NCBI GenBank assembly: GCA_023014335.1
Contig: JAECYW010000001.1
Span: 124,001 to 188,000 of the forward strand
Source: Galerina marginata
Lineage: Eukaryota > Basidiomycota > Agaricomycetes > Agaricales > Galerinaceae
Reading direction: 5' to 3'
Length of the DNA stretch: 64,000 nt
The notes below the pieces were generated by a model. It was not told where the DNA came from. It did not search any database and worked only from the letters and a program-made list of their open reading frames with translations. Positions 45,140 through 57,151 of the stretch are shown here, piece after piece. Position numbers and translations under genes: made by a program. Every line of letters begins with the position of its first letter. Position 1 is the stretch's first letter.

Positions 45140-48100
45140 TTAATACATCAATTCGACGTCACCCTGTTTCGACGATCAGCGACGCCGTAGATGACAAAAT
45201 AATACAGATAACGAACCTCGGCAACCAAGTCCATATCGTGGTAGCTAACTCTCTTTCCTCCAGCTGCCCGAGGATCTTCTTTAGCATCAGGGGGTGGTGG
45301 CGGTGGTGGACCTGTAGGCTGGTTATTGTTGTTCCGGTTATTTCTTCTTCCCATACCAGGGTTCCCACTGACGAGAGCCGTGTCCAGTGCCGCGGGCGTA
45401 GGTTTGGGAGGAAGTCCTGCGGCCATTGGAATCGCAGCACTCTCCGTGACAAAACCACTGATGCGGTCACTCAATCGTCTGCCTCCACCGCCTTCGTCTC
45501 GGCGCCCGGGAGGATAAGGGCCTCCTGGGTGTGAGTGTTCCCAATGACCATTATTGAAGTACGGAGGGAAACCAGCTCCAGGTGGGAAGGGGGGACCACC
45601 TCCATAATAGGGGGCACCGCGGCCATAGTCGCCTCCTCCACCAACGTGATACGGCACAGGCCCTTGTATGCCATAAGCCTGAGGTGGAGGAGCTTGGCTG
45701 CTGTTGCCGACAGTAGCAGGAGGATGAGCAAAAGGCTGAATTCGATGAGGGTCCAACGCAAAATTGTTAAAATAAGGAACCTAAGCGTAAGGTAACCACA
45801 TTTAGCATCCAGTTAGTTGAACTCCTTTACGTCATGCTTACCTCGTCAAGCGACTTCACCAACTCAGGATGCTTGTTTGCGATATGCTTCTCAACAAAGG
45901 TAGTGGCTTTGAAGAGTTTTTGACAAGTCTTACACCTGAACTTGCCTTCGTCTTCTTGCTTAAGGAATGGCTCAACGGCTTTACTTAGCTCACTATGAAA
46001 AGAAAGATGTTAGCGACAATAGGCGGCCACAGCCGATGACACCTACTCATCATAGTTTTTTCCACCATAAGCACGAGGGTCAACGCCATCTCGGTCGATA
46101 AGCAGAGCGACCTTAGAATCAAGCCATTCGAGCCATCTCTCGTCTGCGAATGAGTATAAGCAAGTCGTCCGTCATCAACGGCAGAAGATAAATGACAAAC
46201 CGTTCCGCTTCCAATCCCTATTATCGTGCTTCGACTTCCCATTTTCTTTTTCCTTCATCTTACCTTTGTCATCAACAGCATCCACAGTCATGTCCTTATC
46301 CTCATCTTTGACCTTCCTTTCCTTCTCAGCCTCCGCAGCCTTCATTTCTTCGAGCAACATCTTTGATAGGGGTTTCCTATCATGCTTCAAGCACTTGCGC
46401 TGGAGCTCCTCAAGGTGATCGGTAACGACAGCGCAATAATAGCATGTGTGAAAAGCAGCTCGCAAATACGAGAGGTACATGTCGAGAGATACTACAACCT
46501 GCTAACCCATAAGAACAAGATACGAAAGAAAAGAGAATGAATAAACTGACCTGTTTCTCTTTATACGCCTTTTCGTTGTTGACGTCGATGAGGCCCTGTT
46601 CACGCATATCAGACATCACTTTCTCGATCCTCCGCTCGACAGCTTCGCTTCCAGACTCCTTCGGCTCAGGTTCTTCTTCTTCTTCTTCAAGGGGGGCCAT
46701 CTTGGCATCTTCCTCGTCGTTTTTGACGGCATCGCCCTCTCCGTTCGCCGCCGGAAGGTTCTGTGGAAGTTTGGTAGCACGCAACTTGGCAGCCTGCTCC
46801 TCGAGGATAGACGCAAGTTTTTTTGCATTGTCCAAATCTTTCTCTAATCTGTCAGGCCGACTAGCCACTTCTGGGGCATAACGAATTTTGTTTACGAATG
46901 GGCGAAGATTATGTGTTACGTGCAACTTGAACCCTTCAATCTGAATAAAGTTTCAGAACTTATTCGTAACACAGGAATGAAAATCTCAGGTACCTTTTTC
47001 TCAGACAACTCTGCCATAACGCCAGCCATGTCAGCATCATCCTTGAATCTTAGCCATCCAGCACGATAGTAATTGCGCTTTTGAAGAGGGTCTCCCAGTG
47101 CGAGATAAACGAAGCCAGGAATTCTTGAACAAGCCTATTGAGATGAATAAGGTACAGGGAAAAAATGGGATAGCGTGAAAACGAACCTCTTCCAATTTTA
47201 CACGACCAATATCCGGGGGTATGGTCCTAATCATAACTTGATTTCCCTCAGATGGAACAGAAATCTCTTCCCCCCGGTTACCGCGCCTATTATCGTTAGA
47301 CAATTTCCCGTTGACATCAGGACGATTAGTGTCATGGTCGCCGGCATCATCATCCACGTCCACATTAAACTGCATATCATCGTCGGCGTGGGGCTTGGTA
47401 TCCTCGCCGTTGGCAGCATTTCCATCTGCAACATCGCCATTCGCAGTTTCCTTGACAGGAGATACCGGCTCGGCTTCAGGCTCATGCAAATCTGGATCAA
47501 ACTTGCCCGACTCGATGTCATGAAGAAAGGCGTTCAAGCGACCTTTCCAGCCTTCTTTTCTCACGCGTGTGCGCAGATTTTCGAAATCTGTTGCGGGGTC
47601 ATATTTTTCCGCAAACCATGGTGATTTCCTGTGGTGCTCAAACATGGTCTGCAGCTACAATACGTGACAAGGTTTAGCCATGGGTTTCAACCGCTTGATA
47701 AACAAAGAAGCGAGCACAGAATTGTAAGGCAACACAAGAATATCATACACAGGGCTTGGAAGCGCGACAAGGTGAAAAAAGATGGCTAACCTGAGTTGCA
47801 GAGAAGTCCTTTTTGTACTTTTCCCATCGACTTTTGATGCCATTACGGGGTTTGGAGCCGTCACCGGCTTCTTGTTCAGCGGCCTTGTCAGCGTTGTCTT
47901 CTTCTGTTGCTTGCGCAGGATAGTAAAAACGGAACCAGTCGGCATATTGCTTCAACGAAGCTGGATAATCGAATGTGTGGGGGTCTGGAGGTGGCCGTCT
48001 TGACGGAGGGAAAGGTGGTGGGTGTCGACGTGGGGACGTATACCCGTGTCGAGAATGAGCGTCTAAATGATAGGATGAGATACACTGTGAATGAAGAAGG

Positions 48101-48498
48101 CAGAGCAGATGGCAAACCGTAATCGTCGCTGTATCGCGGCCGTGGGTCATACCTATCCCTGTCATAAGGGGACATTGATCTCCTACGCTTCCTGCCAGCT
48201 AAACAAGAACAAATGTCAGAACACGCGCCAGCATACCCACAGCTGACGACGGCAACGTACCTTCGTCTCCTGGGGGAGGACTGCGACTCCTTCCACGTCT
48301 GCCGTAGTCGTATGGAGGTCGGTCTCGGCCGTCCCGTTCGTACGCCCATCTGTCCCGGTCGTAACCATCCCACTCTGGTCTGTAATCTGGGTAAGTGTCA
48401 GGATAGGGCGGTCTACCAGACGAATATCCGCCGCGGGGAGGAGAGCGGGAACGAGAACGACGGGGCGGAGGGGGGTATGTCGAAGACCAGGAGGACAT
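45140..48498 (-). CDS. ARS2/SERRATE RNA-processing factor
   Basis: Nuclear scaffold that links the cap-binding complex to RNA 3'-end processing, export or decay. Eleven exons (48498-48261, 48198-48118, 48062-47791, 47654-47187, 47134-46994, 46940-46551, 46498-46201, 46143-46047, 45992-45842, 45780-45217, 45163-45140) give 907 residues. An RS/RD-rich N-terminus (SRSRSPPRGGYSSGRPPYPD) precedes the conserved DUF3546-like SLKQYADWFRFYYPAQ and RWEKYKKDF. The central ARS2 domain includes RTIPPDIGRVKLEE, RAGWLRFKDDADMAGVMAEL and VTHNLRPFVNKIRYAPEVA. Then come LRAAFHTCYYCAVVTDHLEE and a C2H2 zinc finger (CKTCQKLFKATTFVEKHIAN, about 677-700). A Gly/Pro-rich tail ends in a 24-nt last exon encoding GDVELMY. 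The acidic-aromatic end restored by that tiny exon is preferred over a read-through end. The next genes upstream on the same strand are ESF2 and CBC1. Confidence 0.92.
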
Positions 48499-48763
48499 CT
48501 TTTACAGAGCGAAAGAACTGAGGAACAGAAAGAGAAAGCGAACATTACGACGGCTGATCAGAGCCTGCGAGAGAGAGGTCGAGCATAGTGAAGCACAGAC
48601 CTCTTGGGATCACGAAACAGCGGTGAAAGTTGGCTACTACGGCGAGCTCAACGGTTCTTTCGACACGCTCAACAATGTTTCGCGATGACCTTCGTAATTA
48701 ACGTCCCACAGCTCTCATCCAGGTTAAAGCGGAGTTTAAATTCGGGCCCGTGCGTAATAACGA

Positions 48764-49742
48764 CTAGAATATACTGCTTAACACACTGTCTAAAGGAACA
48801 TCGCCCTTCTTCTTTTTCCGTTTGTCGTGTTCCTCGCCATCGTGTGCCCGTTTCTTAGGTTGAGGGTTAGGCTTCAACTCAAACTCTTCTCCCTGTTCTC
48901 TCTTTTTAGCCGCACGTTTGTCCAAGACACGCGCAAGCTCTACATTCTTCAAGTATTGTTGCTGCTCAGTCTTGGACTGCGAAAGTTCGACGCGCAACTT
49001 GGCGGTGTGTACAGCTGCTTCATATGCTGGACAATAATTAAACAAAGTGTCGCGCAATTACTTGGCCAAAATAGATACGCACCAACTTGTTCCGTTAGCA
49101 TATACCATTTGAATTTAGGCAGATATTTCATGGTCCAGATATCGTCTCGCCATCGGGTACCCTTCTTACCACCAATAGGTTGCGCATTCAGCATCTCGGC
49201 AACACTGCGGGCAACCTTTTTGTCCTTGAACTCCACCCAGCCCTCAGTATAATGAACCTTTTTCGTTGAGGTAAACTTCCGTCTCAAATAAGCACGTTTG
49301 GGATCTATAGCGGCCAAAATTAATAAACAGTCTTTTTTCTGTAACATAGGCGCAACTTACCTTCCTGCTGAAGATAAACGCGGCCAACAGCCCCGTAAGC
49401 GTTCATTAAGTGACGAACTTTGGCAGGACGCATTCCTGGAGGTATCCTAGAGATATAGATGACGCCTGCACGATCTTGCGCTGCCTTGAACGCGGCCAAG
49501 GCCTCTGGAGTTAACGGCTTCAGAGTCTTCTCTCCAACAAAGCCATCCGGGTCCATTCCATCGACAAATCCGTCCTGAGTTCCTTCCTCATCCGTTCCTT
49601 CATCCCCTTCTTCATCCTGTTCAGAGGTTTCGCCATCTACGGACGGTGCTTCCTCTTGAACACGAGAAGGGCCAGCTTTGGGTATTTGTTCAAGTACGTC
49701 ATTTTTAGGAGCCTGCTTTGTGCTCTTGAGTTTTTCTGCCAT
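48764..49742 (-). CDS. ESF2: ESF2/ABT1 ribosome-biogenesis RRM protein
   Basis: Nucleolar component of the small-subunit processome that helps pre-18S rRNA cleavage at early sites. Exons 49742-49361, 49304-49083 and 49026-48764 give 288 residues. A 90-residue acidic N-terminus (runs of [14 protein letters not shown]) precedes an [23 protein letters not shown] carries RNP2 and [20 protein letters not shown] the RNP1 region. The family hallmark follows: [20 protein letters not shown] and [13 protein letters not shown]. The C-terminus is a basic coiled coil ending [13 protein letters not shown]. The start is unambiguous, because the frame upstream lacks similarity. Confidence 0.95.
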
Positions 49743-50106
49743 GAATATGAGCCTGGTCTTGTGAAATATGTCAAACGGAGTACTGACCAGAGGCAAGATG
49801 CAAAACTACCCTGAGACGCCGTTAAACAACACGAGCAAACAAGCGTCAGGCATGAATGCAAGAAAATTGAAGAAATATCACAGGAAAGGAATAAGGACTG
49901 GAATAGTTTTGATCTATTTGATTTTAACTGTGCTACTATCGACAACGGACTACAGACATAGCGGTGAAAAAAACCGCCTTGAGGCCAACTCAACGGCCGG
50001 GACATAAATTACGACATAAAAGAGAATAGGTGAAGCATCGGTCGTATTCCAAGAAACTGGGGAGCAAGAAGAGGAGAATATCTCCAAGAAGACGGGCTAA
50101 GATAGA

Positions 50107-53100
50107 TCAAGCTTCTTGCCCGGTAGCGATGTTCCAGACAGACTTGAGCAGTTCCGCAGCTGGATCTTTTTGATGCTCGAATTTCGCGAACGAAACGGTA
50201 TACAACGTCGTTGCATACGTACGCAGATACGGCGAGTACTGTGAAGCCCAAAATCAGCACCCAAACTCAGATGACGAGCATATGATGAACTGCAAAACTA
50301 ACCGCTCTGCAGAACTGGCGGTACCACCCCCACGTCTCCCAGGCATTCCACTCGTCTCTACCCCAATTCGCGCGGTTGTCCCATGCTTCCTCAGTGATAA
50401 CAGTACGGGCATGAGGGTTAGCATGAGGGTCGGTGCTCGATGGTGCCAGACACGCGACGAATCCTTCGAGGGTCCGTGAGAGGGCCGTCTTTTGTTCTTT
50501 AGTAAGGCTCGAGAAAGCCTTGAGTGCAGTGATGAGGGTCGGACTGTCGACCTGAGGTGCCTCTTTTGCTGCAGTCTCCTCCGTCTCCTCTGTTTACAGA
50601 ATTAGGGTCAGAACAAATCCACAAGATGGCAGAAAAAATTCGCACCTTTCGCATCAGCATCTACCTCCATAGTTTCATCAGCTCTAGCCTTGACACGACC
50701 TCGAGCATCATCATCTTCCTTCCTCAACGTAGCAACCTTCCGTCTTGCAATCGTCACGCGTCCATTGGCCTTATCAAGCGCTCCTCGCAACAAATCCCAC
50801 TCGAAAGCACTCAAGTTCATGGGGCCACCTAATTCAGCAAGCTGCCCAACAGCAACTCCATTCAGGAACGTCCACGCAACCACGTCGGTCGGGTCTACGA
50901 TCTGGTACTGCATCAACTTGTCAAAAACAATCGCTACCATTTGTCGATTGTGCTTCCAGAAGGACGCAGCGGCCGTCAACACATCTGCTTTGGCCTCAGG
51001 ATTGCCTGTGCCACTGCTACCTGAAGTACCGCCACTCGCAAGGTTGCGCAGGAGAGGAAGATAACGCTCAATGGCGTTGAGGAAATGAGAGAACGACCGC
51101 GAGCCTATGTGGAGGAGAGATTGCACCACAATCGATCTGATGAGAGAGTCGACATTGACTTGGCCATCATCAGAGGTTTCGAGGGTGTTTTTTAATGAGT
51201 CGAGATGAGCAATGACATCCTCTGCCTTTGCTCGTCCACGGAAAAGGTTTAATACTGCTTGAGCAGCATCATGATGGGGGTTGACTAAGTGAAGTAGGTG
51301 AGTGTTACTCAATTGGCGAAAGTGAAGACTTTCGTACTTGGATCGTCATATTCATACGCAGGTCCAGGTGCTTGTTCTGCGATCGTGTAGGCTTCTGGTG
51401 ATTGCATTGATTCGGGAAGGGTCTTGAGAATCCGGTCGTGATATGCCAAACGAATCTCAAATTCGACAGCCCGCCGCATGAATGCACGACGAGGATGCTG
51501 GATTGGAAGAGAGAGATCTGGCACCCTGATACACCAGTTAAAACAATATTTCGGGTATAAATAAAGTTAACGCACCACTCCTTCCATACCCAAGCAAAAC
51601 CAAAATTGCTCATATGAACTGCAAACCACTCAGCAAAGCGTCGGGCAACTTCGACGTCTAGGCCGTCCGATAACGAGGTGTACAGTTTACGGATCGATTT
51701 CCCGACAGCTGGACCGACTGTAGACGGCGAGAGCTTGCACAATTCGGTAATCAGAGCAATGCAATAGATTGACTTCTTTGAGGACTCCGGCAGTAGTAAG
51801 TAAGCACCGAGGACTGTCTGTGGAGAGTCTTAGCAGGATGAAAATGATCTAGAAATGAAATCCGACCTCGATAATCGTGCTCTCTAGTTGCCAGTCTTTT
51901 CCAAGTAAGGGTTCAGCTGTAACTGGTGCTCCAGGTTTGGGTTTGAAGGTCCCAGGCAGATTCCACTTCGGATATTCGAGCAATAGTCGGGCGCACTCTT
52001 TGCGATTTACTTCGAAGATATCAACAATATCTAGCAGCGCAGTTCGAACGACATAGCCTGCCGGGCTATTTGGATCAGGAGACACCTAGCAGAATCAAAC
52101 TATGAGTTGTCGAATACGCTTGAGAGGAATAAACTCACATCATCAGGGAAAAGCTGAATAAAGAACTCAGGCCATTCTTCTTTCTTTACTTGTGATTCCT
52201 CGCCAGAGTCGGCAGACATAGAATCGAGCTCTATTACTTCGGGAGGCACCAAAACCACAGGCAGAATGTACGGCGATAACACGGAGGGGTCGATTTCCGG
52301 GTGGTTTTGGTAAGGTTGAGGTATGCAGCTGTCAGTGTCTTTGAAATTTGACTCATTGAGAGCTATCAACGAGCTGAGAAGAATATCTAGCAGCTAAACT
52401 TTGATCAGCCAAATACAAAGTAAGAAGAGAAATATGCTTGCCTCTACCGTGCTATCATTTGGAATAGCCTGACTGGAAATCCGCGTCGACGGAGATACGA
52501 GCCATTTTTGTTGCGTTGTGGTGTCGGCATATGCTTGAATGGCATTGATGATTTCGTCGACGCCGGCAGGTGATTGATCTTTGAGTACAGGTCCGGCCTG
52601 ACAAATAGTCAGTCTCGCTGTCATTCCAAGTCAGTTGAGGACATACCATAACCAGCCCTTCACCTGCACACAGCGCGGCCCTCTTTGCACGACCATGAGA
52701 TACACCAAACTCATCCAACACTGCCGTGAAGGACCGGAGAAGAGAAAACATAGAGTCGGTGGATACCAACTTGGCCACCGTCAGATGCGCGAAAAAGTGA
52801 ATCTGTGAATCGTCAATCGGTGTTTTTATGAGTGATTCATTTGATAAACGTACGCAGAGACGCGTCTCTCTCCATGCCACCTTGTCGACATAGGATTGGA
52901 ACCCTTTCCAGAAATCCTCCAAAATGAGTCGGCCAAGTGGTGCTTCATCGGGTATGCCAAGCTCTGAGGGATTGTGTAGTAGTCGCAGAAGAGCAGCGTA
53001 AAATGGGATCTTGTAAGGTTGTTCCGTCACCCTAATGTTCTCGTCAGAATGTTTACGAGACTGTTAGTTCAACGGTTGCTCACCCAATACGAAACGCCTC

Positions 53101-53443
53101 TGAAAGAATAGGGATGTTACGGGGAACATGGTCCCGAATTTGTTGCTCTAAACGCGGGAGCTCTTCCACAGGATCCTGTACGACGCGGGCGGCTTTATTT
53201 TAACTTTCAAGGTGATGTAAAAATATGCTCCAAGCGCTCACCACTTCTCCCAGTTTGATTATGGCAGTCTTGAGTTTGTCATCTGGGGTCTCAAAATCGC
53301 GCCGTCGGTCCTCGTAGTCGTCTGTGTTTGGAATGGTTCATTACGAGGCAACTCGTGCAAAGCAGCGCCTATTCCTCACCTCTATCTCTATGATATCGCT
53401 TGCGGAAGCCTCCTCCACGCCCGCCGTAACGTTCGTGACTCAT
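50107..53443 (-). CDS. nuclear cap-binding complex large subunit (CBC1/CBP80)
   Basis: MIF4G-type scaffold that with CBP20 binds the m7G cap of nascent transcripts in the nucleus. Thirteen exons (53443-53380, 53321-53242, 53175-53084, 53031-52854, 52802-52647, 52597-52442, 52393-52139, 52085-51867, 51817-51576, 51525-51338, 51284-50646, 50589-50303, 50238-50107) give 895 residues. The N-terminus is Arg/Gly-rich (MSHERYGGRGGGFRKRYHRD), then DFETPDDKLKTAIIKLGEVD, and the first MIF4G repeat includes KIPFYAALLRLLHN, HFFAHLTVAKLVST and GRAKRAALCAGEGL. Later blocks are LDVEVARRFAEWFAVHMSNF, FGFAWVWKEWVPDLSLPIQH, VVAWTFLNGVAV and NLSAFEWDLLRGALDKANGR. The donor after exon 6 is either GAG|GCAAGC (a GC-AG intron) or an upstream GTAGAG; both keep the frame. 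The C-terminal REEWNAW-like block (GRDEWNAWETWGWYRQFCRA) is intact. Confidence 0.94.
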
Positions 53444-54389
53444 GACTCAAGGCAACTTCTGGAGGCGTTCGCGTGGGCCCTGGATTCCAGGTATTAAAGT
53501 TTACTCGGTGACCACCGTTCAAGCTCGTCGTTGTTGACTCCAGTGACAGTTTGAAGCCGCGTTCATGTTGAGTTACTGGTTTTCAGGCTCATAGTCATGT
53601 GACTTTAAATTGCCAATTTCAGCAACGGTCGACCTCGAAAACACACTGTTACACAGACCAAATGATTTATATAGAGAATTTACAGTGCCGAAGGAAATAC
53701 ATGATGGAAAAATACATATTGGCAACTGATATTGATATAAATAGGAAACAATAAAAAGAATGGAAAATGTAGAGGAATGTTTTTGGTATATTACGTGAGA
53801 GGGTATACAATGACGAGAAGAAACGGAAAATTGGAAAATGGTACCAACAAATAAAGAGAAAATACGACATGGGTAATGGGGTTGAGCGAGTATTCTTCAT
53901 GGTGTGGTTCAGGACTCTTGAAGGCAGCTGTGTTAAGCATGGAAAGGCGATGGAGCAGGTGAAGGACACATGTGAATTAGCTGGAAAGAAGGCGGCCAAG
54001 GATCCGTGAGGCGTTGCGAACAGGTATCGTCCCCGATCCACGGATGAAAGAAGCGAGCACCCGTCGATGCAGCTCCTCCCATCCGCGGAATCGAGCACCG
54101 CGGAATCGAAGTGGGTTGGGAGCACTCGTCAGCGTCCCAACCTACGACGACACCGCAATGCAGTGAATATGTCATCTCGTCAGACAACACTCCACTCGAC
54201 GAAGCAGAACGTCGTAAGGCTCGTCAGCCCTCCGATGTTCCAGTCCCTGATGCCAGCTGCACAAATCACGACCTTGTAGAAGCTCCCTCTCCAGGTATTC
54301 GCGCAAGGTAGAACCTCCAGCGAAAGGCACTTCCAGAAAGCTGCGCCGAGGCCAAGAACCAAATCAAGAAGCGTATTCGTCGACAACGC
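53444..54389. other. CBC1 promoter and 3' flank of membrane-family copy 3
   Basis: Upstream half next to 53443 is the CBC1 promoter; an AT-rich part (53650-53900) reads as non-coding. The rest is the repeated 3' flank described separately. Confidence 0.45.
53960..54195 (-). repeat. 3' flank shared with copies 1 and 2 (unit 3)
   Basis: Read on the minus strand, it contains GTTGTCTGACGAGA, GACGCTGACGAGTGCT and TCGCTTCTTTCATCC in the same order as the corresponding strings downstream of copy 2. It begins about 200 bp beyond the stop codon of copy 3, the same distance as in copy 2. Confidence 0.75.
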
Positions 54390-55995
54390 CTACCACCCTG
54401 ACGTGAGGCCAACTTCGGGGCCTTCGTCGCCGTCGCCCAAAATGTTCCCAGAATCGGCACGTTTTTTGCTACGGCGGCGATGAGGACGGCGACGGCGGTA
54501 ACCTGCTCGAGGCTCGAAGGGGCGAACAGAATCTTGGGCGGGAGAGCGTGACAAGGCAGAAACCGGAGACGTCTCGCTGATAAGAGTTGCCGAGGGCTAA
54601 TAATGTCAGGTCAGTACAAATAATCGAATTTCAATAAAGGACAAGCTGCTGACGCACAGATGGATCTGCCTCAACGATCTCCTCATCACACAAGGAAAGT
54701 CTAGAGTCGGGTTCTGACAGTGACGCCGTTGTCTCGAGTTCAACATCAATGCTAGCCACAGTATCGAACTAAAAATTATTATATTAGTATCAGGACATTC
54801 AAGAGCGAATAATGGCTTGCCAGAACCATTTCTTTGTCCTCTTCGCCAGGTAAAAAGGCTGCCCACCACAATGACTTGAAACCTCCCAAGAGAACGAGGA
54901 AGATGGCGACTGTGTCAGGAAGGACGAGGAGCATGTAGCCATAGAAGATGGAAGCAAATTTGTTCGACGTATGGAAATTCACCCAGAGCCTGGCGGCCTG
55001 TTCCGTAAGAGTGTCGACACGGTCCGTAGTAAAGTCGGAAAGGTAGATATCACCACAGTATTTGTCCTTAGAATCAGAGTACGGGCAGACATCGTTGCAG
55101 GGTCCAGAAGACAGATACGGTGGTATGGGGCTCGTATTCATGCTTGTGTTTTGGACAGTGGGTCTCATAGCCTCGCCGGTGATGGCACAATCATAAAACC
55201 TTGAGCGGGACCCTCGTTCTTTGTCCTGCAGGATTTTGAAAAAGATCACGAGCAACAGGACGGCCTTCCAAACACCAGGGAAAGATTTTGAACGAGGATT
55301 GCCATCTCCTAACCCAGAAGTGGTCGAAAATGGCGGAGGAGGAGGGGGCGGAGGCGGGGGAGAGGCTCCAGATTTTTGCTTTCGAGCGTTGCGGCGCCGC
55401 TTGGGATGTGGCTGAGCAGGCACTAAGAAATACTTCGTCAACGAGAGTTTGTGTGATGGTTGTGGTACGAGTGACATACCCGAACCTGGTTGCGCGTTAG
55501 GCGGACCTCCTGGTGCACCTCCAGGAGGCGAACCACCTCCCCTCGGATCTAATGGTGTTCGGTATGAGACGATGAAGTGTTGCATAGAAAGACAATCTGC
55601 TTACCCAAAGGCCTTCCGGATGCACGTCTCAGGTTGTACCTATGTGCCGGAGGATTGCTTGACGCCGTGCTCGTCGGTGGCTTGCCTTGATTGGATGTTG
55701 CAGATGCACCAGCAGGAACGGCTTTTGAAAAGGAAAGAATTAACGTGTTTTTTGAACTAGGTAGAAGAGAACGTCGACGTTTTGGGGCAGAGAAAAGGCC
55801 GAGGGCGGAGTTCGAGACGACGGGAAAGTAGGAAACCAAACTGAAAGCGCCGGTCATAACCGCAATGGCTGTGGCACGGTCCAAACGAGTGTTGTCGTAT
55901 TCCTTGGTGGAGGGCGTCCCGTAGGATCCTCCGGAGTTTAGTGCGACGTTGACGACCGATGCAAAAACGGCAAAAAGCATGACAGAAGGCAGCAT
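54390..55995 (-). CDS. lineage-specific membrane protein, family copy 3 (intact)
   Basis: Exons 55995-55605, 55548-55480, 55422-54827, 54768-54658 and 54596-54390 give 457 residues; no known family recognised. It opens MLPSVMLFAVFASVVNVALN, a signal peptide or TM, followed by a second hydrophobic stretch (AIAVMTGAFSLVSYFPVV). A Gly/Pro-rich block (GGGSPPGGAPGGPPNAQPG) precedes a phase-1 intron placed as in copy 2. Next are a basic patch (HPKRRRNARKQK), a proline run, a TM helix (VWKAVLLLVIFFKIL), a cysteine-bearing segment (GPCNDVCPYSDSKDKYCGD) and another TM (FYGYMLLVLPDTVAIFLVLL). A Glu/Asp-rich stretch leads to the arginine-rich tail (GYRRRRPHRRRSKKR). The layout matches copy 2 although most residues have diverged; the two share intron position, proline block and tail. 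Function unknown. Confidence 0.68.
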
Positions 55996-57151
55996 ATTGC
56001 GCAGAGAATCGAGTTGTAACGGAGATGTTATCGTATGAGAAGAGGAAGTTGAAAAGAAGGGCTGACCTTTTAAACTGACGAGGTTCGATCGATGCGTAAG
56101 GGCGAGACTAGGAGCAACTGTTGCTCGCACCCGGGCCCAGACATCTTTAAAATACGATCCTTGGCATACATCCATATCCTCCAGCCATTAGTGATCCGGG
56201 ATGTGGTGCGGGGTGTCAGGCCATGCGGGCACCGTACAAGACGCTGAAAGTGAAGGCAAAATGACGGATGAAATGAGCAAGCTAGGCATCTCAAAATACG
56301 GAATGTCCTCAACGTGGTGTTGGACCTGGACGAGTTTGAAGAACGAATGAGGAAAGAATTCCCCAAAAGAAGTGAATATTGATGGCATCATACCGCAATG
56401 ACGTTCACGTCAGTTCCATTCGCAATCCTTTCCTTCAAGTTCCTCCACCAATAAACCGGCGTTCGTGGCAAAGAATTTCGATTAGTCTCGGACGAGATAC
56501 TCGTATCTGTTGCCTGCACAGTCCTCCAATTCTGATCCTGACTGAAGACTTGAGCGCTGGAATACCTTGGAATCAACTTGGAATAAGTACTCCGCCCTTC
56601 ATTCCCCAAAATGTTGCCCCCCAAGTTCTGGATCCGCAATGAAAGTCATCGAAAGAGTGTGACACCCGGGCAAGTTGTTCTTGGTGGCATGATAGTGATA
56701 CATACTTGTTGCATTTGAATATTTATGACCACCACCACATAAATTTAGTATCGGCCATGTTTCGACCTAGGTCTGCGGGTTTACATTACGTGAAATCGAC
56801 TTGTGTCTTCCAATTCCATCTTGTTACATTTAAATTAAACGGAGGGTTTCTTAATTATTCACTCTACGTTCTGTAATGCGATTTTCGCGAATACCATCTT
56901 GATACAAAGGAGGCGGTCAAGAGAGTGTTGTGATTTGCATAGCGCGGCGGACCGGCGGTCGATGAATGGCAGACTTCGATACATATACGAGAACATACAG
57001 TGGCTTTTTTCCAGTCTGTCTGGCCAACCGTCAAGCATCATGACACATGGCAGATGGTTCATGCCTTCCAGACCAACAAAATGCAATTATGAGGAATTAT
57101 TTAAGTTGAAAATCCAGCGGTACTTCCATCTTGAACGAGCGTCGAAAACAT
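55996..57151. other. intergenic upstream of copy 3 and downstream of mitochondrial IF3
   Basis: A minus-strand frame of 67 codons (56188-56391) starts with Met and is hydrophobic; it could be an upstream exon or small protein, but no splice joins it to copy 3 convincingly. The rest is AT-rich without a gene. Confidence 0.4.

Noticed and set aside
56188..56391. 67-codon hydrophobic minus-strand frame as first exon of family copy 3
   Set aside because: No donor/acceptor pair joins it in frame to the exon starting at 55995, which has its own suitable start.
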